From the IMG/VR virus record IMGVR_UViG_3300034198_022109, positions 1 to 45,204 of that record: 45,204 nucleotides of DNA. One strand, 5' to 3'. The stretch comes from a virus. Positions 43,849 to 45,204 of the stretch are shown in pieces. A model generated the notes under the pieces. That model saw nothing but the letters and a program-made list of their open reading frames with translations. It was not told the origin of the DNA and did not search any database. The number at the start of each line of letters is the position of its first letter. The stretch's first letter is position 1. The position numbers were made by a program, and so were the translations under genes.

Positions 43849-45021
43849 TTAGGAAGCGACACCTAAATTTTTAATACCAATTTGCATATTATCAATGTCG
43901 TTTACCGTCCAAGGATTGCCTGTTATTGGATTTGTGATAATATAATCAGAATTGGTATGTGAGTAGTTAGTTGATGTTACCGTATACTCAGAGCCTAGAT
44001 CTACTTCTGCTCCACCATTATTATTCATCACATTAATAAATTTAGCATTATTAGTAGTGCTCGTTTTACGTACTATATTTATAGGTTTTACAATAATACT
44101 TAAGTCTCCAGATGGAACAGAAGGTAAATTGGACATAGCATATGTAGACACTAAACCACTTTGACTAAGAGAGGCGTATGCGTAGTTAGCATCTCCATCA
44201 TTATTATTCAAATTCAAATATTGGGAATTTACATTATTTGTTGTCCATTCTGTTTTGCTACCATTAGCACTTAAAGTTAATCTATGTATTCTTGTGCTAG
44301 ACCCCAAATAGCATTCTTCTTCAGTATCCCCCTTAGAAAAATATAAGTCATCTAAGGTTGTGTTTCCAGACGTGTTAGTGTTTTTGCTAAACCAAGTAAC
44401 AGAACCTAGAGAAGAAAATCCTGAGATGCTGGTTTCTTGTGTATTATTAGAGTTTAATAAGTACCCATGTATTGTTCCTCCATCTTCGCTAACCCTAATA
44501 GACATTTTATTTTGGTCTTTAGCATCTATAAAAAATTCTAAGTATACTCGCTCATTAATCACTGGATTAGTAAAAACGGTCCAACTACGACCTACATAAC
44601 TAGAAAAGTCATATACTGTTACGACAGCACCACCTTGTTCTACTTCTAATCCAAGGCTAGTTACTCCACTATATGTAGTTGTAATCAAATTAAATTTCAA
44701 TACAGTGTTATTGCTATCATCTTTAAACTCAATATATGGAATTCTAAACGGTGATGTGCCGGAGATCGCTGAACTCAACACGGTAACAGAGAAACCAGAA
44801 GCAAAACCATTATTTGTTAACAAAGGGTCGCTAAAATTGCTTAATGTTAAAGTATTGTAATTTAACGAACCAGCGGCATGATTAGCTATCACAATTTGAC
44901 TATTGGTTCTTCCACTAGTGTAAGATATACTACTACTATTATTAGTAGTCCAATAATTTGGATCAATTTTTACAACATCTGAATCTGAATAATTAAAACC
45001 TTCATATAAAATAATAGCCAT
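43849..45021 (-). CDS. LamG-like structural protein
   Basis: A 390-residue protein starting at ATG 45019-45021 (MAIILYEGFNYSD); upstream TTG at 45033 is less likely, as a GAGG site lies just before the ATG. Its first ~230 residues have the beta-jelly-roll pattern of concanavalin/LamG domains (DSNNTVLKFNL, RVYLEFFIDAKDQNKMSI, TLDDLYFSKGD). The end (TNPITGNPWTVNDIDNMQIGIK) is a common phage structural-protein segment. Probably a head-decoration or tail protein. Confidence 0.75.
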   Translation of the reverse strand: MAIILYEGFNYSDSDVVKIDPNYWTTNNSSSISYTSGRTNSQIVIANHAAGSLNYNTLTLSNFSDPLLTNNGFASGFSVTVLSSAISGTSPFRIPYIEFKDDSNNTVLKFNLITTTYSGVTSLGLEVEQGGAVVTVYDFSSYVGRSWTVFTNPVINERVYLEFFIDAKDQNKMSIRVSEDGGTIHGYLLNSNNTQETSISGFSSLGSVTWFSKNTNTSGNTTLDDLYFSKGDTEEECYLGSSTRIHRLTLSANGSKTEWTTNNVNSQYLNLNNNDGDANYAYASLSQSGLVSTYAMSNLPSVPSGDLSIIVKPINIVRKTSTTNNAKFINVMNNNGGAEVDLGSEYTVTSTNYSHTNSDYIITNPITGNPWTVNDIDNMQIGIKNLGVAS

Positions 45022-45047
45022 TTTAAACCTCAAAATTGTAGTTTGAT

Positions 45048-45065
45048 AATACGTTATACACCATT
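45048..45065 (-). promoter_or_regulatory. Promoter candidate on the minus strand, AATGGTGTATAACGTATT
   Basis: Read on the minus strand, AATGGTGTATAA (45065 to 45054) repeats the core of the elements at 6571 and 9175, here followed by CGTATT. It lies about 33 bases before the LamG-like gene at 45021, matching the spacing seen before the plus-strand genes (35 and 43 bases). Confidence 0.5.
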
Positions 45066-45077
45066 GCTCGTACCTAG

Positions 45078-45204
45078 TTAATCTTCAGTGCGAATCAACA
45101 CATCGCAAGAAAGTTGAGAACTTGACAGAAACTCTACTCCAGATGATCGGACCAAAGTATCAGATACCAGAACCGAACTTGACAGAAACTCTACTCCAGA
45201 TGAT
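45078..45204 (-). CDS. 3' end of a repeat protein (start outside window)
   Basis: A minus-strand frame is open from the window end to a TAA at 45078-45080 and encodes 41 residues. It holds one 19-residue repeat (SSGVEFLSSSVLVSDTLVR), most of a second (SSGVEFLSSS), and a tail QLSCDVLIRTED. A repetitive fibre or virion protein is likely, in line with the neighbours on this strand. Confidence 0.65.
   Translation of the reverse strand, partial: SSGVEFLSSSVLVSDTLVRSSGVEFLSSSQLSCDVLIRTED
45118..45204 (-). repeat. 57-bp coding repeat (19 aa), two copies
   Basis: A 30-base segment is identical at 45118-45147 and 45175-45204, with 27 bases between. The period of 57 is a whole number of codons in the minus-strand frame. 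Confidence 0.8.

Noticed and set aside
45118-45204. Two 30-bp direct repeats with a 27-bp spacer, resembling the start of a CRISPR array
   Set aside because: The period of 57 is a multiple of three and the minus-strand frame is open through both units with a clean stop, so it is a coding repeat (19 aa).

Overview
The window is a piece of a tailed bacteriophage genome (Caudoviricetes). The evidence is the tight packing of genes with ATGA/TAATG stop-start overlaps, tail-fibre type repeat proteins, a nucleotide-metabolism block, a complete set of replication proteins and no host-type genes. It is AT-rich overall, with islands of higher GC (about 3.6-4.5 kb, 5.2-6.5 kb and 34.0-34.5 kb) that look acquired. 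The gene set (bacterial-type DNA polymerase III alpha, DnaB-like helicase, DnaG-like primase, SSB, RecA-like protein, class II ribonucleotide reductase, glycosyltransferases) suggests a large-genome phage. Clear Shine-Dalgarno sites and one textbook sigma70 promoter argue for a host with ordinary bacterial signals, but I cannot name the host.

Layout. (1) 1-6.6 kb, + strand: adsorption and tail-fibre genes made of repeats: 56-aa repeats at the left edge, 54-aa HxH repeats in a 728-aa fibre, a seven-repeat propeller-like protein, and an FnIII plus glycine-rich protein. (2) 6.6-10.4 kb, +: a run of small membrane or secreted proteins around a papain-like cysteine peptidase, a plausible lysis or envelope cassette. 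Its two segments each begin with the same AATGGTGTATAAATAAAA element, which contains a T4-late-type TATAAATA. (3) 10.4-14.9 kb, +: dCMP deaminase, class II (B12-dependent) ribonucleotide reductase, PhoH-like ATPase, HNH endonuclease and an FmdB-like zinc ribbon. (4) 14.8-27.3 kb, +: RecA-like ATPase, nucleases, DnaB-like helicase, primase, dNMP kinase, a RecB-type nuclease, a DNA polymerase III alpha split into two genes with a small gene and a DnaQ-type exonuclease between them, and SSB with its own promoter and terminator. (5) 27.4-32.0 kb, +: a glycosyltransferase cluster with a nucleotidyltransferase-like protein and a methyltransferase-like remnant. (6) 32.0-34.5 kb, +: homing-endonuclease-like protein, a possible ssDNA-annealing protein with a zinc-ribbon neighbour, and a VWA-like protein. 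(7) 34.5-45.2 kb, - strand: very large virion or adhesin proteins (1335, 1761 and 390 aa) and the 3' end of a protein with 19-aa repeats.

How it works together: dCMP deaminase, ribonucleotide reductase and dNMP kinase supply dNTPs. Helicase, primase, two-piece polymerase, separate proofreading exonuclease and SSB form a nearly self-sufficient replisome (no clamp or clamp loader is seen here). RecA-like and annealing-like proteins with several nucleases would handle recombination. The fibre genes and minus-strand giants are probably late virion genes. The strongest candidates for something unusual are the split polymerase with its inserted exonuclease and the shared AATGGTGTATAA promoter-like element on both strands.
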